Assembly: GCA_015039365.1 (NCBI GenBank) | Contig: WION01000002.1 | Coordinates: 434,001-498,000, forward strand | Direction: 5' to 3' | Length of the DNA stretch: 64,000 nucleotides | From: Amanita rubescens | Lineage: Eukaryota > Basidiomycota > Agaricomycetes > Agaricales > Amanitaceae | In this document: positions 21,137 through 31,709 of the stretch, in pieces | Layout of the letters: each line of letters starts with the position of its first letter | How positions within the stretch are numbered: position 1 is the first letter of the stretch | Notes under the pieces: generated by a model | Seen by the model: the letters and a program-made list of their open reading frames with translations, nothing else | What the model was told of the DNA's origin: nothing | Databases searched by the model: none | Position numbers and translations under genes: made by a program

Positions 21137-21510
21137 TCTGATGCACACTATTTAGACTATAGGTTGTCTGATTTTCTGATTATCTGACACAATAATTGTC
21201 TGACTGTCTGACTGTCTGAGAGATGCTGACAGACTAATTGGCTTACTGTCTGACTTGGACTAGGATAGTGCTGACATGGTGCCACTAATTATCTGGTTGT
21301 CTGACTATCTAATAGGCACTGACAGATGCTGACACACTAATTATCTGACTGTCTGACTATCTAATAGGCACTGACAGATGCTGACACACTGATTATCTGA
21401 CTGTCTGACTGTCTGAGAGACACTATTTCATAAGTTGTCTCACTTGTCTGACTAATTGTCTGAGAGACACTTAAGCATCAGACAACATCAGACATGATCA
21501 GACTTTTGCT
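21137..21510. repeat. Minisatellite of TGTCTGACTGTCTGAC units, copy 2
   Basis: Same family as 18798-19200. Units TAATTATCTGACTGTCTGAC and TATCTAATAGGCACTGACAG repeat at about 55-60 bp. Confidence 0.8.
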
Positions 21511-21650
21511 GTGTTACTGCTGATGTACCTCTGATCACAAATACTAGTAGTGGCAAGTTATTGGTATGCCTGGGCCAGAAAGAAAGCCTGTTAGCATAAA
21601 CAGCATATAAAAGAAAATAGTAAGCATTCCATAAGCATTATTGGTAACAA

Positions 21651-21701
21651 GTACCCTATTGGCCTAGGGAATGTCTGGGGGTATACCCCTGTCATTCCAT
21701 A
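21651..21701. mobile_element. 51-bp palindromic mini-insertion
   Basis: Contains the palindrome GGAATG...GGGGGTATACCCC...CATTCC at 21668-21698. It is flanked by a 7-bp duplication GTAACAA at 21644-21650 and 21702-21708. The inverted paralogue at 8766-8987 lacks the insert and has a single GTAACAA, so this is a true insertion with target duplication. Confidence 0.7.
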
Positions 21702-21868
21702 GTAACAAATGATAAGATGACAAATATTAGTCAGTCTCCTCAAACTTAAGACTATATTCTAGCCTTATTGTTTTACCTACTATGTAAGTTTATCTGACCC
21801 CACATCTGGTTTGTCTTATCAACCACCTGCCACCCAGTGCTTGTACAAAGTCACACTACTCATGCCTG
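21700..21868 (-). repeat. Dispersed repeat, inverted relative to 8766-8987
   Basis: Shares the GTTTGTCTTATCAACCACCT and TTTTACCTACTATGTAAGTT blocks with the opposite strand of 8766-8987. It continues left of the 51-bp insertion to about 21630. Confidence 0.75.
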
Positions 21869-21893
21869 TCATTATCAAACACTAGTACTTGCT

Positions 21894-22310
21894 TGATCAC
21901 AAGATTTTTCCAGAATTTTTGGCAACCTTTCAATTCTCTCCCTCATATCTAAAAGAAGTATTTGCAAATATCTTGAGTTTGGCTCTGTTTTGGAACTTAG
22001 TTCTTACAACACATTAATCACATCATTATTTTTCAAGATTTTTTGGCACTTTCAAATTTTCAACATGAAGTGTTTAAAACAGTATTTTGCAATTATCTTG
22101 AGTTTGGCCTTGTTTTGGAACATAATTCTTGCACCACCTTGATCACATGATTTTTCCGGATTTTTTAAGATTTTTTGGCACCCTTTCAAATTTTCAACAC
22201 AAAGCGTTTAAAACAGTATTTTGCAAATATCTTGAGTTTGGTATTGTTTAGCATGTTCATTTCCACACAGGTCTGATCACATGATTTTTCTGCATTTTTG
22301 ACAATTTTTT
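21894..22310 (+). repeat. Tandem repeat, unit of about 121-134 bp, 3.3 copies
   Basis: Units start at about 21894, 22015, 22140 and 22274 with TGATCACATGATTTTTC. Each then reads TTTTTGGCAC..TTTCAA, AGTATTTTGCAAATATCTTG, AGTTTGG and TGTTTTGGAAC. The same words occur in element A, so the array was built from that family. Confidence 0.8.
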
Positions 22311-22377
22311 CGATTTTTTTTCCCACAGTTACATTATGGTAGTATTACAAATGAGACTACAAAGACTACATAAAAAG

Positions 22378-22440
22378 AGTCCTATTTGAGTCTGTCAGAC
22401 AGCCTCTGATGAGTCCTATTTGAGTCCATCAGACAGCCTC
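22378..22440 (+). repeat. Short tandem duplication next to the host-gene boundary
   Basis: AGTCCTATTTGAGTCYRTCA followed by GACAGCCTC occurs twice, at about 22378-22406 and 22412-22440. The rest of 22441-22620 is unassigned and probably 3' flank of the MAK32-like gene. Confidence 0.75.
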
Positions 22441-22620
22441 CAATTAAGTCTGATACCAGTCCAACTGAAAATCCAGTTTTCAAAATTTTGTAATCTTAAT
22501 GTAATAAATTCCAATCGGACTCCAATCAGAAAGGGGGGGGACCATAAAGACCTTGGGGAACTGCATTTTTCCAAGATTTTCTACACTAGGAAAAAGAAAA
22601 AAGGTGAAAAAGATAACTAA

Positions 22621-24035
22621 CTAGCCTATAGTCTTGGGTTGCATTTGTCTTCTCATTTGTTCAAGCCGTCTGTGTGGTGAATCATTGTTCCAAAAACCTT
22701 CAAGCTTGGCTGACAACATTGGTAGCCCTTCCTGTTCAATCACAAAAGATGCTGATACAGAAGCATATAGGGTTGCTATAGTACGCATAAGTATGTATAA
22801 TTAACATTTAGTACTATTGGTAACAATTACCTTCAACAATGTTTCCAGTCAAGTGAAGACCTGCAGCAAGGCCACCCAAAAAGCTGTTTCCAGCCCCTAG
22901 AATGACCATAGTCACTATACATCTGCAAACATTACATTGTCATACAAACCTGTAACATCAACAATCTTGTCTTGGTCCTCAGGGGTCCAGAATGCATTGA
23001 TCCATTGCCCATCTGCCTTCTGATTCTTGATATATGCACCCATTGCACCACTCCTGATTATTATCCAGCCAGAACCTCTACCTATGTTATATGCAAGAAA
23101 CCTATCAGCTGCAGTCTCGAATAGTTTGCCTCTGTGGTGGAAGTGGAAGGGACAATAGAGATAATGCTTCTTCAGCATTAGGGCTAGGAAGAACAATCAA
23201 TTCAAATGTTTTCATTTACCAGTTACCTCTACACGGGCCTACCTGAACAGGGAGATGTCTGGAAGGACATGGGTTAGAGCTGGAAGTTCACTGGGAATAC
23301 ACCTATCCTATTCAAAAGAGTTGATATCACTTCCCTTCGTTAAATGCAGAAATACATACAGGTATCGGCTCATAAATAGTAACTGGGTTCCAGTTCCCTA
23401 TTTCATGAACTTGTGTCATGATGACTGCTGCACGGAGAGGTGAACAAACAAAATGTAACATCCTCGGCCGTGATAACCTTGTCTCGTAAAGATCACCAGG
23501 TGTTATACGCACCCTCGGCGTTAGATATTGGAATCTGGACGACATTAGGGTGGTAGGCAACTGCAGGCCAACTGCACTGACCCTCTGTGCTCACCTCGAT
23601 ATGAATTTAGTGCACGGGTGGTCAAGCCGTCATCCCGATCTCTGAAAACCCACATCTGCTCCCCGTAATTCATGAGCGCAGCATAGACGTCCTCCGGGAA
23701 ATCGCGTCCTCTGTCGATTATCATACCCAACTGGTCTGCTGGTAGCCTATACAGTACAAAGGATATGGTCAATTCCATCGCATTTGAGTTTAAAGGTCCT
23801 GATCCACCATATACGAGCACCAATTGTTGCATATGTCCCCCCACCGCCAATCTGTAAAACATCCACGATCCATCAGGCAGAGTCCCCGAAGAAGTTAATA
23901 CTACCAGCTACTTCCCTGCGGAGCAACACTCTTTTCAGTGGCATTTCCACCCTCGTCCATGAATAAGAACTCGTCGATGATGAACATTCCTAGGGTGACG
24001 AAAAGCGGCGGACTTCCAGTGCCAGAGTGAGTCAT
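22621..24035 (-). CDS. MAK32: MAK32-like PfkB-family protein, with a probable frameshift
   Basis: Relative of yeast Mak32, a ribokinase/PfkB-fold protein needed for stability of L-A killer virus particles; the biochemical substrate is unknown. The start MTHSGTGSPPLFVTLGMFII is followed by IGGGGTYATIGARIW, LGMIIDRGRDFPED, TTRALNSYRGEHR, FQYLTPRVRITPGDLYETRL, TIYEPIP and SPNAEEALSLLS. The catalytic-type end VDVT-GAGNSFLGGLAAGLHL is split by an intron, and the C-terminus is YASVSASFVIEQEGLP...MQPKTIG. Multi-exon. Near 23118-23122 the exon reads ...QTI then must lose one base to continue ETAADRFLAYNIG; as written it hits a stop. It may be a recent pseudogene or a sequence error. It is the first host gene beside the transposon island. 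Confidence 0.8.
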
Positions 24036-24142
24036 CGCGATGTGATTAAGGAGCAATATGCGTGTGACAGTCTCAACAGCTGTATGAGATACTAGTAGGA
24101 GATGACAAGATATATAGCAAGCATGGTCTGTCCATCGTCTGC

Positions 24143-24753
24143 TCAATGCCTCTTCCTTCTACTCCTCACCTCCCAGGTTGTCCCCGTCCGGGCCCGTCGT
24201 GCCGGCATCCCTTTTGACTTTCGCCATTCTTCGCGACGGGAATTTCGCGGTCCGTGTGTCGACACTTTAGGTAGATGTGGAGTATTAATGGGTATCAAAT
24301 CTGCTAAGATCCGATTAGCAATGCGAGGAAGCTGCGTTGCATCAACACCCGACCTGTCTGCATTTCCTCTTCACCGGGATTTCCGGCTGGAAGAAAAACG
24401 TCAACAATATTGCCAAGAATCGGATAATACGAAGGCCGGGCGATGGAATCCGCAAGAATAAATTAGTGAAGATCTGAGTAACCAATCCTCAGATAACAAC
24501 ACAAGAGCTCCGGCGTGATATCGCTAGAGTCCAGTAGAGCGAAGATAGGAGAGCAGAACAAACCTGCTACAGCGTCATCCTTCCCGGGTTCCTCAACTGG
24601 TATGTTATCTTCCCCTTTCTCCGACGAGATGACGCGTGCAAGTCTGTCATTTAGTTTCTGCAGACGAGCCGCTTCAGCAGCCGCGTATACGCCTGTCTCT
24701 CGCTTTTTTGCCCTGTAGGCTCGCTTGACTTTGGACCTAGTAGACTTTGCCAT
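24143..24753 (-). CDS. DUF2423 nucleolar protein (yeast YBL028C-like)
   Basis: The first exon encodes MAKSTRSKVKRAYRAKKRE and EAARLQKLNDRLARV, the signature of the small basic DUF2423 family; the yeast member is a nucleolar protein linked to 60S ribosomal particles. After an intron inside 24355-24580, the last exon reads DATQLPRIANRILADLIP, ISTHGPRNSRREEWRKSKG-type sequence and a basic tail ending EVRSRRKRH. Stop at 24143-24145, just upstream of the MAK32-like start, in tandem on the same strand. The start lies 85 bp from the divergent DPH1 start. The function in ribosome biogenesis is inferred from the family. Confidence 0.8.
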
Positions 24754-24838
24754 GATAGTTGTGGTCGAGTCAAAAACGTCCTAAATTATGTAATTGTAGA
24801 TGTACCAAAGATATGTACATACCAAGTCCCAATTACTT

Positions 24839-26531
24839 ATGCGGTTCCAAACCTCTGCATCGAGGCCCCGCAAACGGTTCGTGGGCAGCACTTCATTGGA
24901 ATACACTTCAATCCGGGACTCGTGCGACACTCGGAACCCAGATACCTGACGATATTTTGCACGACGAGAACCTCAATGCATCCATCAGGCAATTGCCATC
25001 AAATTACTCCTTCGAAGTACACAAGACCATCCATCATATCCGAAAGAACGGTGCAACCACGGTAGGAATACAGATGCCAGAGGGTCTTCAAATGTTTGCT
25101 TGCACTATTGCAGATATAATTGAACAGTAGGCAAACATTGCGCCATTTGTCATTCTGCTGACGGATTCAGTACAGATTTACGAATGCCCTGACAATTATT
25201 CTTGGAGATGTTACATACGGTGCATGCTGCGTAGACGATTATACTGCCCTTTCCCTGGGTTGTGATATGTTGGTTCACTATGGCCACAGTTGTCTCGGTA
25301 TGCTAAATGGTACCTACCTTGTTTTCGCTCTGATCCACAACTGCTATCTTGCAGTCCCGATAGACCAGACACGCATCAAGACCCTCTACGTATTTGTGGA
25401 GATTTCTATAGACTCTGTTCATCTGGAACAGACCGTTAGATCCAATCTACCAAGCGATCGAGAGGCTTTCCGCGAACTGCTTCTCCGCAGTGATGACGAT
25501 GCACACCTTCCCGTTGGAAGTCAGCTCGATCATCTAAATATTGAAGATCCGGGGCAACGTGGTCCTTCACGTACATTAGAACGCACCAGATTGGCCTTGG
25601 TTTCTACAATACAGTTTGCGGCTGCCTTACAGCATTTGAAAGAAGGTCTTTCAGCCAATATCACCGTTTCAAACGATAAACCTGTTGGTTTATTGCCCCA
25701 GAACGTTCAAGGGACGCCGTCTGAACACCACCAGTTTTGGGCAGGGAATTACCAGGTAACAGTACCACGATCAAAGCCACTGTCTCCGGGAGAAGTCCTG
25801 GGATGTACAGCACCTCGACTAAGCAACGTGGACGCGATCTTGTATGCACTCCCGTTGTTAGATATGACGAAAACTAATTATTGCAAGATATATTGGGGAC
25901 GGTCGTTTTCATCTAGAGTCGATCATGATAGCAAACCCGACAGTTCCTGCCTTTCGTTATGATCCATATGCAAAAAAGCTTACTCTGGAACGATATAATC
26001 ATCTGGAAATGCAGACAATGAGGAACGAAGCAGTAGAAAGCGCGAAAAAGGATATTCTGGCCTGCTCTCAACCTCCGGACAAAGATTCCCGACCAGCTTG
26101 GGGTGTCATTCTTGGTACGCTGGGACGTCAAGGAAATTTAAAGCAGCTTCAGGTACAAGATCTCTAACGATTTGACTACGACTGACGCTGTCCAGGCCAT
26201 CACCAAATATTTCCAATCGACACGATCATCCGTTCCGTACATCCAGATACTACTGTCTGAAATATCACCTGCCAAACTATCACTATTCAACTCGTATGTA
26301 TCGGTATTTGTCCAGACGTCGTGCCCACGGCTGTCTATTGATTGGGGATATGCATTCGACCGACCCCTATTGAGCCCGTACGAAACGGCAGTAGCCGTCG
26401 GAGTTGCTAACGGGTGGATGGACGAACGTAAGAAGGAAATTGGAGAATATCCGATGGACTTTTACGCAGGAGGGAGTCCTTGGGCGACAGCCAGATTAAC
26501 TGGCAGCATTCCAGGGGACGTATCGTTATAG
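24839..26531 (+). CDS. DPH1: Diphthamide biosynthesis protein 1 (Dph1), with a probable frameshift near the N-terminus
   Basis: Subunit of the Dph1-Dph2 radical enzyme, which with Dph3 transfers the 3-amino-3-carboxypropyl group from SAM to the eEF2 histidine in the first step of diphthamide synthesis. Seen: [18 protein letters not shown] start, [137 protein letters not shown] and YPMDFYA. The three cluster cysteines are visible in [18 protein letters not shown] and QTSCPRL. Four or more introns. The N-terminal segment and IPDDIL lie in different frames; dropping one C from CCC at 24937-24939 joins them as TRNQIPDDIL. An unusual 5' intron is the alternative. Confidence 0.88.
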
Positions 26532-26573
26532 GACTCATGTATATATAATGACATTCTTGCACGTGGAAAACGC

Positions 26574-27134
26574 GTGGGACGCGACGGTGACGGAACCGGC
26601 ATTGCTTCGATCGAAACTTACATGGCAAGCGATGGTACGGAAAACGATGCACAAAATGCAAAGCCTATAAGGCTCAACATAGCAACACGCTTCTATCTGG
26701 TGCCTTGCGCAGCATTTACGGTTGGGTCGGTGATTGGACTCGTGCGCGGGGGGCGAACGGCATCACTACGGTTTCTTGCGGAGAACGTGCACCGGGCTCC
26801 AACGACCGTGCAAGGATGGTATTTTTACAACAAGACTAAAAACTACAAAGTAATGCTTGGGGGGTTGAAGGGAGCAGCGTTGGAAGGAGGGCGACTTGGA
26901 GTTGTTGGGTTAGGATGGGTTGGGATGGAGTGGGTCGTGGAGCGAATGGGTTGGGGAGAGATGAAAGAGATCGGTGCAGCAATTGGGACGGGGGGATTGT
27001 ACAGTTTGGTTTACAGGGTTGGTTTAAAAACGACACGGCAAATGATCGTACTTGGGGCGGTGACTGGTGCGGCGTTGAAAGGACTCGAGTTGGCGCGCGG
27101 AGGGCTAGACGGACTGGGTCCCCCTATAGATTAA
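26574..27134 (+). CDS. Uncharacterised Tim17/Tim23-like membrane protein
   Basis: A single-exon frame of 186 codons. The start may instead be the internal ATG at about 26622 (MASDGTENDAQ), since the first 16 residues look like leader read-through. It has four glycine-rich hydrophobic segments: LVPCAAFTVGSVIGLVRGG, VMLGGLKGAALEGGRLGVVG, IGAAIGTGGLYSLVYRVG and MIVLGAVTGAALKGLELARG. Such GxxxG-rich helices resemble the Tim17/Tim22/Tim23 superfamily. I do not recognise a named orthologue. It sits 42 bp after DPH1 and 45 bp before SCH9. Mitochondrial or peroxisomal membrane location is inference. Confidence 0.65.
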   Translation: MGRDGDGTGIASIETYMASDGTENDAQNAKPIRLNIATRFYLVPCAAFTVGSVIGLVRGGRTASLRFLAENVHRAPTTVQGWYFYNKTKNYKVMLGGLKGAALEGGRLGVVGLGWVGMEWVVERMGWGEMKEIGAAIGTGGLYSLVYRVGLKTTRQMIVLGAVTGAALKGLELARGGLDGLGPPID

Positions 27135-27179
27135 AAAGAATGTATAGTTGCTCCACACTTCATCTTCTCCTCTTCCGCC

Positions 27180-29690
27180 ATGCTCAGATTCTGGCCTTCG
27201 ACGCCTTCAGAACAGCTCACCCCAAAGGCCCGCACAGACCGCAACCCGTTCGACGCCGTGCCCTCGCCCACCGCATCAGGCCAAGCGGATCTCACGCCCT
27301 TGCTATCTACACAACTTTCTCTTCATGCTCCAGAGTTTAAGATGCAACAACCACCCCCCGGTCGTAAAGAGCCATCCAGTTCATCCATGTCTTCTATCTC
27401 TTCATCATCTACCTCTCCACCTCACACTAGCACTTCCAAGGGTCAGATCCACGTAAAGCTCATTCAGGCTCGCAGTCTCAATGTCCGCTCAATTCACGCT
27501 CGACCCTATGTTGTCGTCCAATTTGAGCAAAACGAGTTTGTCAGTCGAGACCCTACCGACGAAACCGATAAGGAGGTCAAGGGCGTCGCCACCACTCTCT
27601 CTCGCATCAACTCAAGCAACTCCATCGCCACCCTAGCACCCAAGCTCACTGACAAACAGAGGGCTAAATCTGCCAACTCCTCGCCTTCGTCATCCATATC
27701 GTCCAAATCATCAGGGATCGCCAACGGTTTTTTTGGTCGACTTTCACCTCACAATCCAGTTTGGAAACACCAGGTGTCCTTGTATGCTCTCCGTGGTCCT
27801 TGTCTTTACAATCGGCTGACCAATGTCGTTAATCTAGCGATGTCACCTCTGAAGATTCTCTCATCACCTTCACCGTCTATGATCGATCAGTTTCCGACCT
27901 TGGTTTTCTGGGTACTCTTCAAATCAAACCTGCGTTAGCACATGATCACACCGTTGACCAGTGGTACAAGTAAGCCGTTTTTCTCTTGTTAGATTCCATC
28001 TTCCCGATCACCTTGATCACTTGGCATTATCTGTTGGATCATCATAACTCAAGTTGCTTGATTTTACAGACTTTTATCGCTAGAAAATGAGCCTGTTACC
28101 GGAGAGATGCGTGTTCAGATAACTTTTGAGCAATATAAGGCACGGTTATCATCATTATTTTTACCCAGAATGAAGCTTATCAGGGATTGCTCAGGTTAAA
28201 CGAGCATTAACTCCACGAGATTTTGAGTTTCTGAAACTCATCGGTCGTGGCACGTTTGGCAAAGTATTCCAGGTTCGCAAAAAGGACACGAAGCGGATAT
28301 TTGCCATGAAAGTCCTCTCAAAAAAGGAGATCGTTGCGAAGAAAGAGATAGCTCACACCATCGGAGAGCGCAAAATTTTGCAGTGCTCTCTGGAATCTCC
28401 TTTTTTAGTGGGCTTGAAATTCAGCTTCCAAACAGATACCGACTTATACCTTGTGACCGACTTCAAAAGCGGGGGCGAATTGTTCTGGCATTTGCAGCGT
28501 GAAACTCGCTTTAGTGAAGAGAGGGCGCGGTTCTATATTGCAGAACTTATACTTGCTCTGGAACATTTACACAAATACAACATCGTCTATAGGTAAGTAT
28601 GTCGTCTAAGCAAGTTTACCTTTAAATTTGAACATCTTGTTCAGGGATTTAAAACCGGAAAATATCCTGCTGGACGCAACAGGTCACGTTGCATTATGCG
28701 ATTTTGGACTCTCTAAAGCGGATTTGCGCCCTGACGAACTCACCACCACATTCTGTGGCACAACCGAATACCTTGCGCCTGAAATTCTATTAGATGAGCA
28801 GGGATACTCTAAAATTGTTGACTTCTGGTCCCTTGGTGTGCTTCTCTTTGAAATGTGTTGCGGTTGGAGTCCGTTTTATGCGGAGGACACGCAACAAATG
28901 TATAAAAACATTTGTTTTGGCAAAATCCGCTTCCCTAAAGGCGTAATCTGTGAAGATGGGAAACAATTTGTCAAAGGGGTGCGAGCGAATATTCCCTTCT
29001 ACCACGCTCCTTGATTAAGATTATTATTTCCAGCTCTTGAATCGCAATCCCAAGCACCGTCTTGGTGCGCAGCGTGATGCGGAGGAACTCAAAGTTCACC
29101 CATTTTTCAAAACCATCGATTGGAAGGCCCTTTACCTGAAACAAGTAACACCGCCGTTCAAGCCTGTCGTCGAATCAGACGAGTCAACGAATAATTTTGA
29201 TCCCGAATTCACATCAGCCGACATAGAATCGGATATTGCCAATATGGATCTGGACGAAGAAGATCCTTCAGAGGATTGGGTATCGCAATCGATCGCCGCC
29301 CCCAGTGGATTTGTTCACACCCCTAACGGGCCTCTGGGTAGCGAACGGCGGTTTTCCAAAGCTAGCGGTAATGGGAACACCTCAAATGGGAACTCCAACG
29401 GACGAGGAATACAGATCAAGCGCAAGAAACGGAAGGATGCCGCGGGTAGTCCACTAACGAATAGCGTTCAAGAAAAATTCAAAGGTTTTACTTTCTCAGG
29501 AGGTGACAGCATTGTACCGCCATCCGCCTTACAAGCGAGAAAGAAGGCCGACGAGGAGAACGCGGTGGACGATGAAGAGGCACCAGAGGTGACAACAGAA
29601 GACGAGTTCGAAGATACTGGTCGATCCGCAGGCAGATACGCAAATATGCGTCGTAAAGGTCTCGGTTTCAGCACTCTGGACGATTGTTAA
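27180..29690 (+). CDS. SCH9: AGC-family protein kinase Sch9
   Basis: Nutrient-signalling kinase, a TORC1 substrate in yeast and functional relative of S6 kinase/Akt. An N-terminal low-complexity region leads into a C2 domain (IHVKLIQARSLNVRSIHARP...VWKHQV...LITFTVYDRS). The kinase domain follows: glycine loop IGRGTFGKV, catalytic lysine in IFAMKVL, RDLKPENILLD, DFGLSK, APEILL, and activation-loop threonine in TTTFCGTTEYLAP. The AGC C-terminal extension includes LNRNPKHRLGA, VTPPFKPVV, a turn-motif region and a hydrophobic motif-like FKGFTFSGGD near 29490. Introns lie near 27790-27840, 27970-28070, 28590-28645 and 28975-29030. C2 plus AGC kinase in this order is characteristic of fungal Sch9. 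ATG 27180 is the first start after the preceding gene. Confidence 0.93.
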
Positions 29691-30010
29691 AGTGTAAAGT
29701 TGGGCTTTTAAGGGTAATTGGTTCTTTTGTCTTCTGGGATTGATATCAGGCTTGGGCTTTTTTTTCTCGTTCTGTCACACCATATATATGCATCCATATC
29801 TTACACCAGACATGCCCATTCATATAATCACGCACACGGACGTTCTTTTTGCGACGATCTATTATACGTTGTGGTCGGAACAGCTGGTTTAATGAGATTC
29901 TTCTGGGATCTATCGCGATGAAAAACTATATTAAGTAATTATACAACAAGGTGGCTCGAAAACAACTATCCCAGCGCAATGCAAGAGAAACCCCCAGCTC
30001 GATAACGTCG
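29691..30010. other. Intergenic region between convergent genes
   Basis: 3' flanks of SCH9 and of the Apd1/Aim32-like gene. No further gene is seen. Confidence 0.6.
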
Positions 30011-31294
30011 CTACCAGTCGTACAGTGTTTTGCGTCCGGGGCGGGAAAGATTCAAACCGCCGCGAAGGAGCGACGGCAAAACAACGCCACCAATTATCGT
30101 GTTGGTCACTATTGCTTCTACTTCATGCGGTGACACGCGTCCATACCAAATGCAAGAACCCTGAGGGGTGTATATCTTTACGAGCAACTCAACTTCCAAG
30201 AGTCAAGAAATGCAACATCAAACTCACAATACAATTCCCAGCAAATTTATGACCTCCAATGTGAGATGTGAAAAGAATCAGAGCACGCTCTGATGTCGAA
30301 CTTTCATTAAGCTTTTCATTAAATCGTCGGTCCAGATCATCTCCAGAAGAACCTAAGTCTTCTAATGCACTTTCATAGCAGATGGCCGGATCGATATCCG
30401 TGTCAACATGCCATCCGTGCAGTCCTAAATAGTGTATGAAGCCTGGAAGTGGTTAAGTTGAACATCAAGCATCGGAAGCTGATAAGTACCGTGCTCTAAT
30501 TTCGGGGCAGTTATGCCACACCGTTTGTCTCTGCTCTTATGCGAGCCTATTAGTATACTTTTTAGTAAAGTACAGAGACGCTCGTACACACTTACATAGC
30601 AGTATAACACAAGAATATGGAAGCACCCATGATTTTAGAGCCGAGTCATACTGTGGCGCTTGTGTTTGATCAGTGGCCGGACCTAAAAACAGATCCCGAA
30701 ATTCCCCAGCGCCATCGGGAGTTGGGCGGACATCCATAACGAGTTTATAGTCAGGGAACACGAGGATGGTCTCACTATTCTCATCATTGGATATGGAATG
30801 GTGGCTTGCATTGAGGATAGAAATCGTACTGGAGTCCGAGGCGCGAAAAATTCCACTTGTTGAAACAGTGCGATTGTCGGGTCTAGGAGAAGACGAAGGT
30901 GACTTCGACTTTGTGGAGGTACTAGTCGCCAGGGCGCAGCGAAGATGTGCTGCAAATGAGCCGGAGGTGCTAGTGATTTTGCGGTCCCAGTCTGACTGGC
31001 CAGTCGAGATCAGGACCTGGCGGCCGTATGGCTTGATTGTTCCCAACAATTGGGAGGTAGTGTCCAGATCAAACCGGCTGGGATATTCTTCGTGACCTGT
31101 GAATGTCATTATTATTTAATCAAGGGCGGATAGTGGGAAGGATTCCAACCTTGGTCACACGGGTTATTGCAAGACCTACAGTCGACGGAAGTAACAGGAA
31201 TACCGAACGCATCAAGCTGGTGATAAAGGGTGTCCTTCTCTGGCTGCTGGCTGCTGAACATGCCCTTGAGTGAGCTCAGAGTCCGGTTGAACAT
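30011..31294 (-). CDS. Apd1/Aim32-like thioredoxin-fold [2Fe-2S] protein
   Basis: Member of the sucrase/ferredoxin-like family (yeast Apd1 and Aim32). The N-terminal exon from ATG 31294 has VDCRSCNNPCDQG. Next come TSQLLGTIKPYGRQVLISTG and QSDWDRKI, then YSCVILLC-SHKSRDKRCGI across an intron, FTSHIGGHKFAGN, and a C-terminal segment with WYGRVSPHEV and LPSLLRGG. The Cys-x8-Cys created by splicing (C then SHKSRDKR then C) and the His-x3-His in HIGGH match the Cys2-His2 ligands known for the Apd1 cluster. Role in redox or drug resistance is from the family; location (cytosol as Apd1, or matrix as Aim32) is undecided. At least four introns. Confidence 0.85.
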
Positions 31295-31709
31295 GGAAAC
31301 AAGATGATACTTGGGTCGGGTCTAGTACTAGACCTAGTCATGTAAATAAATAAATTCACGCAGGTCCGAGAGGGTCCGATATGGGCCCGGTAACCTAATT
31401 TGAAGCCTGATCTAAACTAAAATAAGATAAAGGAAGTCGTAAGATGTCTGACAAGCTCTGATATCGTTACAAAGAATCAACGTTGCCGGAATCATTAAAT
31501 AATATGGTTATCGGATCAGTTTTTCGACGTGCTTACTCGTCGTCGCTAAATCGGGACCTGAGGTGACTGAAGGGAATGTTAGTAATCTAAATTGTGCGGT
31601 CAGATTGACAAAAAACTTGGGTTTAAACCACTGGTGGCATTAAGCACTGAGACTCAGATACAAGTTTTTTTTTCGACATCTGTATCTTCAACCCCCTCCT
31701 ATCAGCTAG
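31295..31709. other. Intergenic promoter region
   Basis: 415 bp upstream of the Apd1/Aim32-like start and downstream of the next minus-strand gene. No coding signal and no clear TATA box were seen. Confidence 0.5.
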
